Shown here: piece after piece, positions 33,156-43,161 of the stretch
Position numbering within the stretch: the stretch's first letter is position 1
Layout: each line of letters begins with the position of its first letter
NCBI RefSeq assembly: GCF_003633775.1
Contig: NZ_RBIN01000003.1
Span: 62,001 to 126,000, forward strand
Length of the DNA stretch: 64,000 nucleotides
DNA from: Kushneria sinocarnis
GTDB lineage: Bacteria > Pseudomonadota > Gammaproteobacteria > Pseudomonadales > Halomonadaceae
Direction: 5' to 3'
Notes under the pieces: model-generated
Database searches by the model: none
The model's input: only the letters and a program-made list of their open reading frames with translations
What the model was told of the DNA's origin: nothing
Position numbers and translations under genes: made by a program

Positions 33156-34496
33156 GTGGATATTCCAATGATCCGGATGCTTGCCAATCGGGCCCCGCAA
33201 TGGGGGCTCATCGGAGTCGTGACGTTGCTGCTTGCCGCCTGTGGCGGTGGTGATGAAAGTCAGCAGCAGAGTCAGGGAGGAGGCTCCCAGCAGCCACCAC
33301 GCAAGGTGGCGGTAATGAAGGTGCAGCCGCACGATCTGGAACTCGATATGGAATATCCGGCGATGATCCGCAGTGATCTCTCTGCGGATATCGTTGCGCG
33401 GGTTTCCGGCGTGCTCGAGGAGAAGCACTATCAGCCAGGCGAAATGGTCGAGAAGGGGCAGACCCTGTTTACCATCGAGCCGCCGCCCTATCAGGCCACC
33501 GTGGATCAGCGCGAAGCCGATCTGCAGAGCGCACGGGCGGATCTGGAGGAGGCACAGCGCAACTGGGCGCGCTACAAGCGGCTCTATTCGCGGGGTGCCA
33601 TCAGTCAGCAGCAGCGCGATACGGCGCTGAATACCCTGCAGACGGCGCAGGCGTCAGTGGCCCAGGCGAAGGCCTCGCTTGAAAGCGCCCGCATCGATCT
33701 GGACTACACCACGGTGAAGGCGCCGGTGGATGGCATGGTCAGCCTCAATGAGGTCAACGTCGGCAACTTCGTGGCGGAAAATACCGAGCTGGCGACCGTG
33801 ACGCCGCTGAATCCACTCGAGGTGCGCTTCTCGCTGCCGCAGGAAGATGCCTTTGCCCTGCGCCGGCAGCGGCAGATGGAGGATGCCCCGGAGGTGACGG
33901 CTCGGCTCCGCTTCCCCTATGCCAACCAGCAGGACACCACCGCCAATACCCTGACCGGGCAGATCGACTTTCTGGGGTCGCGGGTGGATGAATCCACCAG
34001 TACCGTCCAGGGTCGGGCGATCTTCCAGAATCCCGATTATCTCTACCTGCCGGGGCAGTTCGTGCGCATCGGCCTTGAGAACCTCAAGCGATTCAATGTG
34101 CTGTCGGTGCCCAACGAGGCCGTGACGGAAGGGCTCAAGGGGCCGCAGCTGTATGTGCTCAACGATGACAATGTCATTCAGAGCCGCTTCGTGTCGCTGG
34201 GTGAACAGGCCGGTGAGCAGACCATCATTACCGAAGGTCTCAAGGCGGGCGAACGGATCGTGGCCGGCAGCATCGGCAGCGTCAGCGTGGGTGAGAAGAT
34301 CGATCCGCAACCCTGGCAGGGCGGCTCCCAGCAGCCCACCGATCCTTCCGGTCAGCCGCTGCGCTCCGAAAAGGAGCCGAATCAGGGCACCGGTAATACG
34401 GGTGTGACCGAACAGCGCGAGTCGGATCAGTCACAGCAGGCGACACAGCGTGGTAATGGTGCCGAACCCGAGGACAACGACGGTGGCGGTGAATAA
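33156..34496 (+). CDS. RND efflux periplasmic adaptor lipoprotein (AcrA/MexA type)
   Basis: About 446 residues from GTG at 33156 (AGGA five bases upstream); ATG at 33168 is the main alternative. The signal peptide ends in a lipobox (LLLAAC, Cys about 29), anchoring it to the inner membrane. Next come the biotinyl-lipoyl-like domain (YQPGEMVEKGQTLFTIE), a coiled-coil hairpin at about 110-180 and the beta-barrel/membrane-proximal part (PGQFVRIGLENLKRFNVL). The last 60 residues are an unusual Gln/Gly/Glu/Asn-rich hydrophilic tail. The adaptor links the pump encoded 18 bases downstream to an outer-membrane channel not encoded here. Confidence 0.93.
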   Translation: MDIPMIRMLANRAPQWGLIGVVTLLLAACGGGDESQQQSQGGGSQQPPRKVAVMKVQPHDLELDMEYPAMIRSDLSADIVARVSGVLEEKHYQPGEMVEKGQTLFTIEPPPYQATVDQREADLQSARADLEEAQRNWARYKRLYSRGAISQQQRDTALNTLQTAQASVAQAKASLESARIDLDYTTVKAPVDGMVSLNEVNVGNFVAENTELATVTPLNPLEVRFSLPQEDAFALRRQRQMEDAPEVTARLRFPYANQQDTTANTLTGQIDFLGSRVDESTSTVQGRAIFQNPDYLYLPGQFVRIGLENLKRFNVLSVPNEAVTEGLKGPQLYVLNDDNVIQSRFVSLGEQAGEQTIITEGLKAGERIVAGSIGSVSVGEKIDPQPWQGGSQQPTDPSGQPLRSEKEPNQGTGNTGVTEQRESDQSQQATQRGNGAEPEDNDGGGE

Positions 34497-34514
34497 CCAC
34501 AACGGGGCAGCCGA

Positions 34515-37500
34515 ATGAATTTTGCAAGCTTCTTTATCCATCGGCCGATATTCGCCACGGTCGTTTCGATCATCATTACCCTGATGGGTTTGATGTCCGT
34601 GCGTGCGCTGCCGATCCAGCAGTACCCGAACGTGGTACCGCCCACGGTCAGCGTGAGCGCGAATTTTCCGGGTGCCGATGCCACCACGGTTTCCAATACC
34701 GTGGCCTCGCCACTGGCGCAGGAGATCAACGGCACCCAGAACATGATCTATCAGACCTCATCGAGTTCCGACAGCGGTCGGCTGCAGATGCAGGTCTATT
34801 TCGATATCGGCACCGATCCGGATCAGGCGACCATCAACGTCAACAACCGGGTCCAGCGGGCGCTCTCCCAGCTGCCCCAGTCCGTGCAGAACCAGGGCGT
34901 GACGGTTCAGAAGCAGTCCAGCAGCGTACTGCTGTTCGTGGGGATGTATTCGCCCAACAACCAGTACGACTCGCTCTATCTGAACAACTACGCCAACCTC
35001 AATATCATCGATGAGCTCAACATGCTCCCCGGTGTGGGGCAGTCCGAGGTCCTGGGGAACCAGGAGTTCGCCATGCGGGTCTGGCTCAACCCGGACAAGA
35101 TGTCCCAGTACGACATCACCCCGGCCGAGGTCTCCAGTGCCATTGAGGCTCAGAATACGGTGGTGCCAGCCGGCAAGCTGGGCGGCGCTCCGCAGCGGGA
35201 TCCGACTTCCTACACCTATACTGTCAGCTCCAAGGGGCGCTTTACCAACGTCGATCAGTTCCGCGATATCGTACTGCGCACCCAGCAGGACGGCGGCTCG
35301 CTGCGTCTGAGCGATGTGGCGCGGGTCGAGCTGGGGGCCTCCAGCTATGCCGTTCGCGGGCGGGTCAACAACAGCCCGATGGCGCCGATCGCCATCTATG
35401 CCCAGCCTGATGCCAATGCGCTGCAGGTGGCCAGTGAAGTCAAGAACAAGATGGAGGAGCTCAAGGAGCGCTTCCCGGCGGGTATCGATTATTCGATTCC
35501 CTACGATACGACCCTGTTCATCAATGCCTCGATCGAATCCGTGGAGCATACCTTCCTCGAGGCGCTGATTCTGGTCGCGGCGATCATCTTCATATTCCTG
35601 CAGAACTGGCGCTCGACGCTGGTGGCGATGTCGGTGGTGCCGGTCTCGGTGGTGGGCACCTTCGCCGGGATGTACCTGATGGGCTTCTCGATCAACCTGC
35701 TGTCACTGTTCGGCATGATACTGGCCATCGGTATCGTGGTGGATGACGCCATCGTGGTGATCGAGAACGTCGAGCGCATACTCGAGCACGATCCCGAAGC
35801 AACGCCCATGTCGGCGTCGCTTGAGGCCATGCGGGAAGTCTCCGGACCGGTCATTGCCACGGCCCTGATCATGGCCTCGGTGTTCGTGCCGGTCGGCTTC
35901 CTCTCCGGGCTGACCGGGGAGATGTACCGGCAGTTCGCGATTACCATTGCAGTGTCGGTGGCGATCTCGGCGCTGGTCGCACTCTCGTTCACACCGGCGA
36001 TGTGCGCGATCTTCATCAAGCACAAGGAAAATCTGAGCGAGTCGAAATTCATCCGCATGATCAGAAAGCCCTTTGACTGGTTCAATCGGGGCTTTTCACG
36101 GATTACCCGGGTCTTCCTGAGCTGTGTGGCCTTTCTGCTGCGTCACCTGCTGATCTCGCTGGCCGGGGTGGTGGCCGTCTGCGTGATTTCGGTGATGGTC
36201 TACTCCCGCTTGCCGGGCAGCCTGCTGCCCTCGAGTGACCAGGGCGTGGTGCTCGGGATCGCTTCGCTGCCGGCCGGCTCATCGATGGATCGTACCGATG
36301 AGTACCTGCAGAAGGTGTCGAAGCAGATGATGGATAATCCGGCCGTGGAGTACGCGACCGCGGTTTCCGGCTATGACTTCCTGTCGAACGGCGCCAACCC
36401 GGCCAAGGGGGTCATCTTCGTCTCGCTCAAGCCGTGGGGCGAGCGCCAGGCGTCTGCCGAGGACATGATCAAGAACCTGCAGCAGGTGGGCGGTCAGGTC
36501 GATGGCGGCAATATCATGGCGTTCAACCTGCCTCCCATCCAGGGGCTCTCGACCACCGGCGGCTTCACCGGCTATCTGCAGTCCTTCGGAGGGGATTCGC
36601 CCACCCAGGTCTATCAGAACGCCATGAAGGTGGTGCAGGCGGCCAACCAGCGGCCCGAGCTGGCCCAGGTCTTTACCACCCTGGATGCCACGGTGCCCAG
36701 TTACAGGGCGAACGTGGACGAGCAGAAGGCCCAGAGCTACGGGGTGAATCTGTCGGATCTGAACACGACGCTGTCGAGTACCCTGGGTAATTCATTCGTG
36801 AACTACTTCCAGAAGAACAGCCGTAACTTCCAGGTCTATCTGCAGGCCGAGGACACCTTCCGACGCAAGCCGGAGAACCTTTCCAGCATTTATGTACGCG
36901 GTGGCGACGGCGAGCGGACCCCGCTCTCCAACTTCGTCACCATGGAGCGCACCCAGGCGCCGCCGATCGTGGATCGTTACAACGTCTATCCGGCGGCACG
37001 CTTCCAGGGGGGCGCAGCGCCCGGCTACAGTTCGAGCCAGGCGATCCAGGCCATGCAGGAGGTCATCTCCAAGCAGCTGGGCTCGCAGTACAGCATGGGC
37101 TGGACCGGGGTCGCCTATCAGCAGCTCAACCAGGGCAATGCGGCGATGCTGGCGATCATCTTCGGTATCGTCATGGTCTTCCTGATCCTGGCGGCCCAGT
37201 ACGAGCGCTGGACCCTGCCGCTGGCGGTGATCACGGCAGTACCGTTTGCGTTCATCGGCGCCATCCTGGCGGTCTGGCTGCGCGGCATGGGCACCAGCAT
37301 CTACCTGCAGATCGGGCTGTTGACCGTAGTCGGGCTGGCGGCCAAGAACGCCATCCTGATCGTGGAGTTCGCCCAGCAGCAGCGCGAGCACGAGGGGCTG
37401 TCGATTCATGATGCCGCCATGCGTGCCGCCGAAATGCGTTTCCGGCCGATCGTGATGACCTCGCTGGCCTTCATCGGCGGTACCCTGCCGCTGGCGCTGG

Positions 37501-37706
37501 CGGAAGGGGCCGGTGCGGCCAACCGCCACCAGATCGGCACGCCGGTGGTCGGCGGCATGATTACCATCACGATCCTGGCGAGCCTGTTCGTGCCGGCTAC
37601 CTACGTGATGATCATGCAGAGCTCGGAATGGCTCGGACGCAAGCTGCGGCGTGGTTCGAATCAGCAGGGTGATACAGCCGTCGAGAGCAGTCACGACCAG
37701 CACTGA
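34515..37706 (+). CDS. RND multidrug efflux transporter (AcrB/MexB family)
   Basis: A 1,063-residue hydrophobe/amphiphile efflux RND protein with the family's 12 membrane helices and two large periplasmic loops. The N-terminus FFIHRPIFATVVSIIITLMG is diagnostic. GIVVDDAIVVIENVERIL in helix 4 holds the two Asp of the proton relay, and PVSVVGTFAGMYLMGFSINL and ILIVEFAQQQREHEG are also typical. It captures drugs or other amphiphiles from the periplasm and outer leaflet and exports them using the proton gradient. It forms an operon with the adaptor upstream. The substrate cannot be predicted from sequence. Confidence 0.95.
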   Translation: MNFASFFIHRPIFATVVSIIITLMGLMSVRALPIQQYPNVVPPTVSVSANFPGADATTVSNTVASPLAQEINGTQNMIYQTSSSSDSGRLQMQVYFDIGTDPDQATINVNNRVQRALSQLPQSVQNQGVTVQKQSSSVLLFVGMYSPNNQYDSLYLNNYANLNIIDELNMLPGVGQSEVLGNQEFAMRVWLNPDKMSQYDITPAEVSSAIEAQNTVVPAGKLGGAPQRDPTSYTYTVSSKGRFTNVDQFRDIVLRTQQDGGSLRLSDVARVELGASSYAVRGRVNNSPMAPIAIYAQPDANALQVASEVKNKMEELKERFPAGIDYSIPYDTTLFINASIESVEHTFLEALILVAAIIFIFLQNWRSTLVAMSVVPVSVVGTFAGMYLMGFSINLLSLFGMILAIGIVVDDAIVVIENVERILEHDPEATPMSASLEAMREVSGPVIATALIMASVFVPVGFLSGLTGEMYRQFAITIAVSVAISALVALSFTPAMCAIFIKHKENLSESKFIRMIRKPFDWFNRGFSRITRVFLSCVAFLLRHLLISLAGVVAVCVISVMVYSRLPGSLLPSSDQGVVLGIASLPAGSSMDRTDEYLQKVSKQMMDNPAVEYATAVSGYDFLSNGANPAKGVIFVSLKPWGERQASAEDMIKNLQQVGGQVDGGNIMAFNLPPIQGLSTTGGFTGYLQSFGGDSPTQVYQNAMKVVQAANQRPELAQVFTTLDATVPSYRANVDEQKAQSYGVNLSDLNTTLSSTLGNSFVNYFQKNSRNFQVYLQAEDTFRRKPENLSSIYVRGGDGERTPLSNFVTMERTQAPPIVDRYNVYPAARFQGGAAPGYSSSQAIQAMQEVISKQLGSQYSMGWTGVAYQQLNQGNAAMLAIIFGIVMVFLILAAQYERWTLPLAVITAVPFAFIGAILAVWLRGMGTSIYLQIGLLTVVGLAAKNAILIVEFAQQQREHEGLSIHDAAMRAAEMRFRPIVMTSLAFIGGTLPLALAEGAGAANRHQIGTPVVGGMITITILASLFVPATYVMIMQSSEWLGRKLRRGSNQQGDTAVESSHDQH

Positions 37707-37731
37707 CGGCTCTGTCATGCCCGCAAACGAA

Positions 37732-37763
37732 AAGGCCGTGGTCCCTGGACCACGGCCTTTTTT
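37732..37763. terminator. Bidirectional intrinsic terminator between the RND pump and the DASS transporter
   Basis: A perfect 13-bp stem AAGGCCGTGGTCC (37732-37744) and GGACCACGGCCTT (37747-37759), with six T on the right (37758-37763) and a short A-run on the left. Convergent genes on both sides can use it. Confidence 0.9.
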
Positions 37764-37803
37764 CATGGCGCTTGCAGGCCTGGCATGCGCGAGTTGCGCG
37801 CTT

Positions 37804-39276
37804 TCACCAGAGCCAGCTGACCAGGAAGGTCACCAGGAAGGTGATCAGCAGGGTACTGACCACATTGAGCATCAGCCCGGCGCGAATCATCGACTGGATA
37901 CGCATTTCGCCGGTGGCGAACACGATGGCATTGGGCGGCGTGGCGACCGGCATCATGAAGGCGTAGCTGGCAGCGATGGCCGCCGGTACCGTGATCAGCA
38001 GTGGTGACAGGTTCAGGGACATGGCCAGGGCGCCCATCAGTGGCAGGAAGGCGGCTGCCGTGGCCGTGTTCGAGGTGATTTCGGTCAGCAGGATGATGAC
38101 CATGACCACCACGGCCACCAGGCCGAGCAGCGGCAGGACACTGAACAGCTCCAGCTGCTGGGCGATCCAGTCCGCCAGACCCGAGCCCTGGATCAGCTTG
38201 GCCAGTGCCAGGCCGCCGCCGAACAGCAGCAGCACGCCCCAGGGCAGTTCGGAGGCCTTCTCCCAGGTCATCAGGCGATCCTTGCCGGAGGTGCCGGCGG
38301 GTAGCAGAAACAGTGCAATGCCTGCGATCATGGCAATGCCGGTATCCGACAGCCATGCCAGACCCAGATCAGTCAGCAGCGGACGGGTCATCCAGGCCAG
38401 CGCGGTCAGCAGAAAGACCACGCCGACCCGCTTTTCGGCCGTGGACATGCGCCCCATGCGCTGAAGCTCTTCCTGCAGCAGCTGCTGCCCCCGGTCCTGC
38501 TGGCCGAGCTGAAAGCCCTTGTGGGTCAGCCACCACCAGGTGATCAGCAGCATGATGATGGAGAGCGGCAGGCCGACCATCATCCACTGGGCAAACCCCA
38601 GTTCGATCTGGCTGTTGTCTGATACATAGCCGGCCAGCAGGGCATTGGGAGGCGTGCCGATCAGGGTGGCGACGCCGCCGATACTGGCCGAATAGGCAAT
38701 CGCCAGCAGCAGGGCCGTGGCATAACGCTGCCGTTCGTGATGCTGCTCCTCGGACTCCTCGCTGTCGTTCTGCCATAGCGCCAGTACCGAAGTGCCGATG
38801 GGCAGCATCATGATGGCGGTGGCCGTGTTGGAGACCCACATGCTGAGAAAGCCGGTGGCCAGCATGAAGCCGCCGATCTGGCGGCGGGGGTTGGTGCCGA
38901 CTAGCGTCAGGATGCGCAGTGCGATGCGCCGGTGAAGATCCCAGCGCTGCATGGCCAGTCCAAGCAAGAAGCCGCCCAGAAACAGAAAGATAATGGGATT
39001 GGCATAGGCTGCCGTGACATCATCCATGCTGCCGATGCCGGCAGCCGGCCCCAGGATGATGGGAAGCAGGGAGGTGGCCGGAATGGGGATCGCTTCGGTC
39101 GACCACCAGCAGGCCATCAGCAGGGCGAGGCCCAGACAGTGCCAGGCCGGTTCGGCAAGACTGCCCGGGGCGGGGAGGATGAGTGTGACGGCCAGCAGCA
39201 GCAGACCGAGCCAGAGCCCCACGAGCGGGGCCCGGGCGCTGCTGTGTTGCGTGTTTCCGGTTGAGGTTTCCGACAT
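37804..39276 (-). CDS. DASS/SLC13 family sodium-coupled anion (dicarboxylate) symporter
   Basis: A 490-residue, polytopic membrane protein started at the ATG at 39276. Both Ser-Asn-Thr hairpin motifs of the DASS family are present: SNTATAIMMLPI at 149-160 and SNTATAAAFLPL at 402-413, with IGTPPNALLAG at 206-216 and VATPPNAIVFA near the C-terminus. These coordinate sodium and the carboxylate of succinate, malate, citrate or sulfate-like substrates. The motif set favours dicarboxylates; the exact substrate is not determined. It is transcribed alone, divergent from galE. Confidence 0.92.
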   Translation of the reverse strand: MSETSTGNTQHSSARAPLVGLWLGLLLLAVTLILPAPGSLAEPAWHCLGLALLMACWWSTEAIPIPATSLLPIILGPAAGIGSMDDVTAAYANPIIFLFLGGFLLGLAMQRWDLHRRIALRILTLVGTNPRRQIGGFMLATGFLSMWVSNTATAIMMLPIGTSVLALWQNDSEESEEQHHERQRYATALLLAIAYSASIGGVATLIGTPPNALLAGYVSDNSQIELGFAQWMMVGLPLSIIMLLITWWWLTHKGFQLGQQDRGQQLLQEELQRMGRMSTAEKRVGVVFLLTALAWMTRPLLTDLGLAWLSDTGIAMIAGIALFLLPAGTSGKDRLMTWEKASELPWGVLLLFGGGLALAKLIQGSGLADWIAQQLELFSVLPLLGLVAVVVMVIILLTEITSNTATAAAFLPLMGALAMSLNLSPLLITVPAAIAASYAFMMPVATPPNAIVFATGEMRIQSMIRAGLMLNVVSTLLITFLVTFLVSWLW

Positions 39277-39489
39277 GAAAGAGCCTGCTTTTCGGTCAGG
39301 TGAATGCATCAGGGCCTTGCAGGATCATGGCAGTCTGGCCCCGGCCCATGGGAAGGGACCCTGCTTCAGGCCCCTTTAACGGGAATCAGCCCGGGCGCCG
39401 CTGGTCATGGCTGATGACAGGGCTATGCTGTGTGAGCCTGGCGGTGCCCATCGGGCGACTGATTACATATGGATGATAGGAGAAACAAC

Positions 39490-40503
39490 ATGATTCTGGT
39501 GACTGGGGGGGCCGGTTACATCGGTTCCCACACGGTACTGGCCCTGCTGCAGGCCGGGCATGAAGTCGTGGTGCTGGATAGCCTGACCAATTCCAGTCCC
39601 CTGGCCATTGAACGGGTAGCTACCCTGGCCGGTCGGGAAGTACCGCTGGTCGAGGGGGATATTCGCAACGAGGCCCTGCTGGACAGCCTGTTCGAGCGCT
39701 ACGACATTTCGGCCGTGGTACATTTCGCCGGTCTCAAGGCGGTGGGCGAGAGTGTCGAGAAGCCGATCGCCTATTTCGACAACAACGTCAACGGCACCCT
39801 GGTGCTGTGTCGCGCGATGGCGCGTGCCGGCGTCAAGAGCATCGTCTTCAGCTCCTCGGCAACCGTCTATGGTGATCCGGAAACGGTCCCCATCCAGGAG
39901 GATTTCCCGACCTCGGCCACCAACCCCTATGGCCGCTCCAAGCTGATGGTGGAAGAGATCCTGCGTGATCTGTGCCAGTCCGATGAAGAGTGGCGGGTGG
40001 CCCTGCTGCGCTATTTCAATCCCGTGGGGGCGCACGAGAGCGGCATGATCGGCGAGGATCCGAACGGGATTCCCAACAACCTGGTGCCCTTCATCAGTCA
40101 GGTGGCCATCGGCCGGCGCGAGGCGCTGTCCGTATTCGGGGATGATTACGATACGCCCGATGGCACCGGGGTACGTGATTACATTCATGTCGTGGATCTG
40201 GCCGATGGCCACCTGAAGGCGCTGGACTTCCTCGAGCAGCACCAGGGTGTGCACACCTTCAATCTGGGGACCGGCAAGGGCTACAGCGTGCTGGAAGTGG
40301 CCGATGCCTTTGCCCGGGTCAGTGAACGCGAGATTCCCCGTGCCATCAAGCCGCGCCGCCCCGGCGATATCGCCTGCTGCTACGCTGATCCGGCTCATGC
40401 CGAGCGCGTGCTGGGCTGGCGGGCACAGTTCGGCATCGAGCGCATGATGGCGGATACCTGGCGCTGGCAGCAGCAGAATCCCCAGGGGTACGAGCAGCAG
40501 TAG
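39490..40503 (+). CDS. galE: UDP-glucose 4-epimerase GalE
   Basis: A 337-residue short-chain dehydrogenase-fold epimerase (338 in E. coli). It has the NAD motif TGGAGYIGS (5-13), catalytic SSSATVYG (Ser122-124 region) and Tyr147-x3-Lys151 in NPYGRSK. GalE interconverts UDP-glucose and UDP-galactose, and in some organisms the N-acetyl forms. I used the ATG at 39490 with AGGAG eight bases upstream. Followed by ugd and a glycosyltransferase, it probably supplies sugars for surface polysaccharide rather than galactose catabolism, since no galK or galT is nearby. Confidence 0.96.
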   Translation: MILVTGGAGYIGSHTVLALLQAGHEVVVLDSLTNSSPLAIERVATLAGREVPLVEGDIRNEALLDSLFERYDISAVVHFAGLKAVGESVEKPIAYFDNNVNGTLVLCRAMARAGVKSIVFSSSATVYGDPETVPIQEDFPTSATNPYGRSKLMVEEILRDLCQSDEEWRVALLRYFNPVGAHESGMIGEDPNGIPNNLVPFISQVAIGRREALSVFGDDYDTPDGTGVRDYIHVVDLADGHLKALDFLEQHQGVHTFNLGTGKGYSVLEVADAFARVSEREIPRAIKPRRPGDIACCYADPAHAERVLGWRAQFGIERMMADTWRWQQQNPQGYEQQ

Positions 40504-40619
40504 ATTCAACAGGTTGCAGCTCTCATTGGCATGGCGGGAGCAGGATTCGTTCGCTGTGCAAGGCGTGGTAGGATTCGATGTCCTACCACCCCAATGCGGC
40601 AGTCACACAGGGATAAGCA

Positions 40620-41981
40620 ATGAAGATTACGGTTTTCGGCACCGGTTACGTGGGTCTGGTTACCGGGAGTTGTCTTGCCGACGTCGGCCACAATGTCATC
40701 TGCATGGATGTGGACGCCGACAGGATTGCTCGTCTGGAAGCCGGCGAGATGCCGATCTTCGAGCCGGGGCTGGCTGCCATGGTGGAGCGCAACGTCGAGG
40801 CCGGGCGACTCTCCTTTACCACCGATGCCCGGAGCGCGGTGGCGTTCGGCGTGCTGCAGTTCATCGCCGTGGGGACGCCGCCCGACGAGGATGGCGGTGC
40901 CGATCTGCAGTACGTGCTGGCGGTGGCCGACACCATCGGCCGCTACATGAATGACTACCGCGTCATCGTGGACAAGTCCACGGTGCCGGTGGGCACGGCC
41001 GATCGGGTCCATCAGCGGGTGGCGGGGGCGCTCGAGTCGCGCGGCGTCGCGCTGGAGTACGATGTCTGCTCCAATCCCGAATTCCTCAAGGAAGGGGCGG
41101 CCATCGAGGACTTTACCCGGGGCGCCCGGATCATTGTCGGCACCGACAGCGATCGCGTGCAGGAGCTGATGCGCGACTGCTATGCCCCCTATAACCGCAA
41201 TCATGACAAGCTGATGTTCATGGACGTGCGGGCGGCCGAACTGACCAAGTATGCCGCCAACGCCATGCTGGCGACCAAGATCAGCTTCATGAACGAGATC
41301 GCCAACCTGGCCGAGCGGCTGGGGGCCGATATCGAGGCCGTGCGCCGCGGTATCGGCAGTGATCCGCGCATCGGCTATCACTTCATCTATCCGGGCTGCG
41401 GTTACGGTGGTTCCTGTTTTCCCAAGGATGTCCAGGCGCTGGCGCGCACGGCGCATCAGAACGACTATCACGCCGAGCTGCTGGATGCGGTGGAGCATGT
41501 CAACGATCGCCAGAAACGCACCCTGTTCCAGAAGCTGTCGCGTGCCTTTGACGGCGAGCTGGCGGGGCGCACGATTGCGCTCTGGGGGCTGGCCTTCAAG
41601 CCCAACACCGATGACATGCGCGAGGCGCCCAGCCGTACCCTGATGGAGGCGCTCTGGGCCGCCGGTGCCCGGGTACAGGCCTATGATCCGGAAGCGATGC
41701 AGGAGTGTCGTCGCATCTATGGCGAGCGGGACGATCTGACGCTGGTGGCCGATCGGGTGCAGGCCGTGCAGGGCGCGGATGCGCTGGTCATCGTGACCGA
41801 GTGGAAGGAGTTCCGGACGCTGGATTTCGAGTGGCTGAAATCCCAGTTGTCGCTGCCGGTGCTGATCGACGGTCGCAACCTCTATGATCCCGAGACGGTA
41901 CGGGAAGCGGGCCTGATGTATTACGCAGTGGGCCGCGGGAAGTCACTGCAGACGGCGCCCCAGGTCGCCATGACCGACTGA
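40620..41981 (+). CDS. ugd: UDP-glucose 6-dehydrogenase
   Basis: A 453-residue enzyme that oxidises UDP-glucose twice with NAD to UDP-glucuronate. It has the N-terminal Rossmann motif [20 protein letters not shown] (6-25), catalytic-domain motifs [11 protein letters not shown] (151-161) and [14 protein letters not shown] (257-270, Cys266 the catalytic nucleophile), and a second Rossmann domain from about 320. The product feeds acidic exopolysaccharide or lipid A/core modification. It lies 116 bases after galE and shares one base (TGATG) with the glycosyltransferase that follows. Confidence 0.96.
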   Translation: MKITVFGTGYVGLVTGSCLADVGHNVICMDVDADRIARLEAGEMPIFEPGLAAMVERNVEAGRLSFTTDARSAVAFGVLQFIAVGTPPDEDGGADLQYVLAVADTIGRYMNDYRVIVDKSTVPVGTADRVHQRVAGALESRGVALEYDVCSNPEFLKEGAAIEDFTRGARIIVGTDSDRVQELMRDCYAPYNRNHDKLMFMDVRAAELTKYAANAMLATKISFMNEIANLAERLGADIEAVRRGIGSDPRIGYHFIYPGCGYGGSCFPKDVQALARTAHQNDYHAELLDAVEHVNDRQKRTLFQKLSRAFDGELAGRTIALWGLAFKPNTDDMREAPSRTLMEALWAAGARVQAYDPEAMQECRRIYGERDDLTLVADRVQAVQGADALVIVTEWKEFRTLDFEWLKSQLSLPVLIDGRNLYDPETVREAGLMYYAVGRGKSLQTAPQVAMTD

Positions 41982-43129
41982 TGGCCATGACCGAGCGTCC
42001 TCTCGCCGCCATTGCCATTCGTCAGGTGGAGAAAAGAACCGGTGCCAGTCGCAATGCGCTCGAGCAGACAGCGGCGCTGCGTGAACTGGGCTACCGGGTC
42101 GTGATTCTGGCCGAGCGTGGCGCGGTCGATATCGTGCAGGCGGCCGGCGCCGAGCTGGTACGGCTCAGGCGCTGGCCCTTCAAGGGGTCGTTCAGACGGT
42201 TCTGGTTCAACCGTCGGGTTCAGGCCTGGTGCCGTCGTCACCGGCCCGCGATGCTGGTCAGTCATGGCGATGTCGTCACCGATGACGTGGTCTATATGCA
42301 CAACTGCGTGCATCTGGCGAGTCAGCGCATTCATGGCCGTGAGCTGCCCGCGGGACATGAGGTCGCGGCCATTCACGATCATGTGCTGGGTGGCGGGCGT
42401 TACCGGCGCGTGGCAGTGAACTCGCGGCTCATGGCGGAGGACTTCCAGACCCGCTATGGCATCCCCGCCGAGCGCATCGAGATCAGCTATCCCGGCTATG
42501 ATCCCGGGCAGTTCTCGCCCTCGACAGCCCGGCAGCGGCGCGACGAGGTGCGCCGATCGCTCGGTATCGACCCGGGCAGGCTGCTGGTCGGACTGGTCAC
42601 TTCCGGCAACTTCGTCAAGCGCAACGTGCGCGGTTTCATCGACATGGCGGCGTTGCTGGAAGGGCGTGCGCCGGGCCGGTATCGCTTTCTGGTGGTCGGC
42701 AAGGATGACATGTCCTCGCTTAAGCGGTACGCCCGGGAGCAGGGGGTCGAAAGCGCCTTTATCTGGCGCAGTACCGTGCCCGAGGTGGAAGAACTCTACG
42801 GTGCGCTGGATCTGTTCGTGCTGCCGGCGCACATCGAGGAGTTCGGCCGCGTGGTACTGGAGGCCATGGCCTGCGCAACACCGGTGCTGGTGTCCTGTCA
42901 TGTCGGCAGTGCCGAGCTGCTCCGGGAGGGCTTTGAAAGGCTGATCATGACAGAGCAGGGGGCTGAGGCCTGGGCGGAGCGCATTGCCGAACTGCTGGAC
43001 GCTCCCGATCTGCAGCAGACGCTGGGTACCCGGCTGGCCGAGCGGGCGACCGGCTATTCCCATCAGCGCCAGTATGAAAAGCTGCGTGCCTCGTTCGAGG
43101 CCCTGACCACGCCGGGCGATGACACATGA
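41981..43129 (+). CDS. Family GT4 glycosyltransferase (LPS core/WaaG-like)
   Basis: A 382-residue GT-B-fold enzyme. The C-terminal half has VGLVTSGNFVKRNVRGFIDM, a nucleotide-sugar segment and the GT4 signature HIEEFGRVVLEAMACATPVL, whose Glu pair contacts the donor sugar. The N-terminal acceptor domain contains SHGDVVTDDVVYMHNCVHLA, reminiscent of WaaG-type core glucosyltransferases. It has no membrane helix and is probably a peripheral inner-membrane protein. Its start overlaps the ugd stop by one base, so it should be translated with ugd and may use a sugar nucleotide from galE or ugd. Donor and acceptor are unknown. Confidence 0.85.
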   Translation: MAMTERPLAAIAIRQVEKRTGASRNALEQTAALRELGYRVVILAERGAVDIVQAAGAELVRLRRWPFKGSFRRFWFNRRVQAWCRRHRPAMLVSHGDVVTDDVVYMHNCVHLASQRIHGRELPAGHEVAAIHDHVLGGGRYRRVAVNSRLMAEDFQTRYGIPAERIEISYPGYDPGQFSPSTARQRRDEVRRSLGIDPGRLLVGLVTSGNFVKRNVRGFIDMAALLEGRAPGRYRFLVVGKDDMSSLKRYAREQGVESAFIWRSTVPEVEELYGALDLFVLPAHIEEFGRVVLEAMACATPVLVSCHVGSAELLREGFERLIMTEQGAEAWAERIAELLDAPDLQQTLGTRLAERATGYSHQRQYEKLRASFEALTTPGDDT

Positions 43130-43161
43130 TGGCCAGCGCCCGGGTGGTCCTGCTCCCGGTC

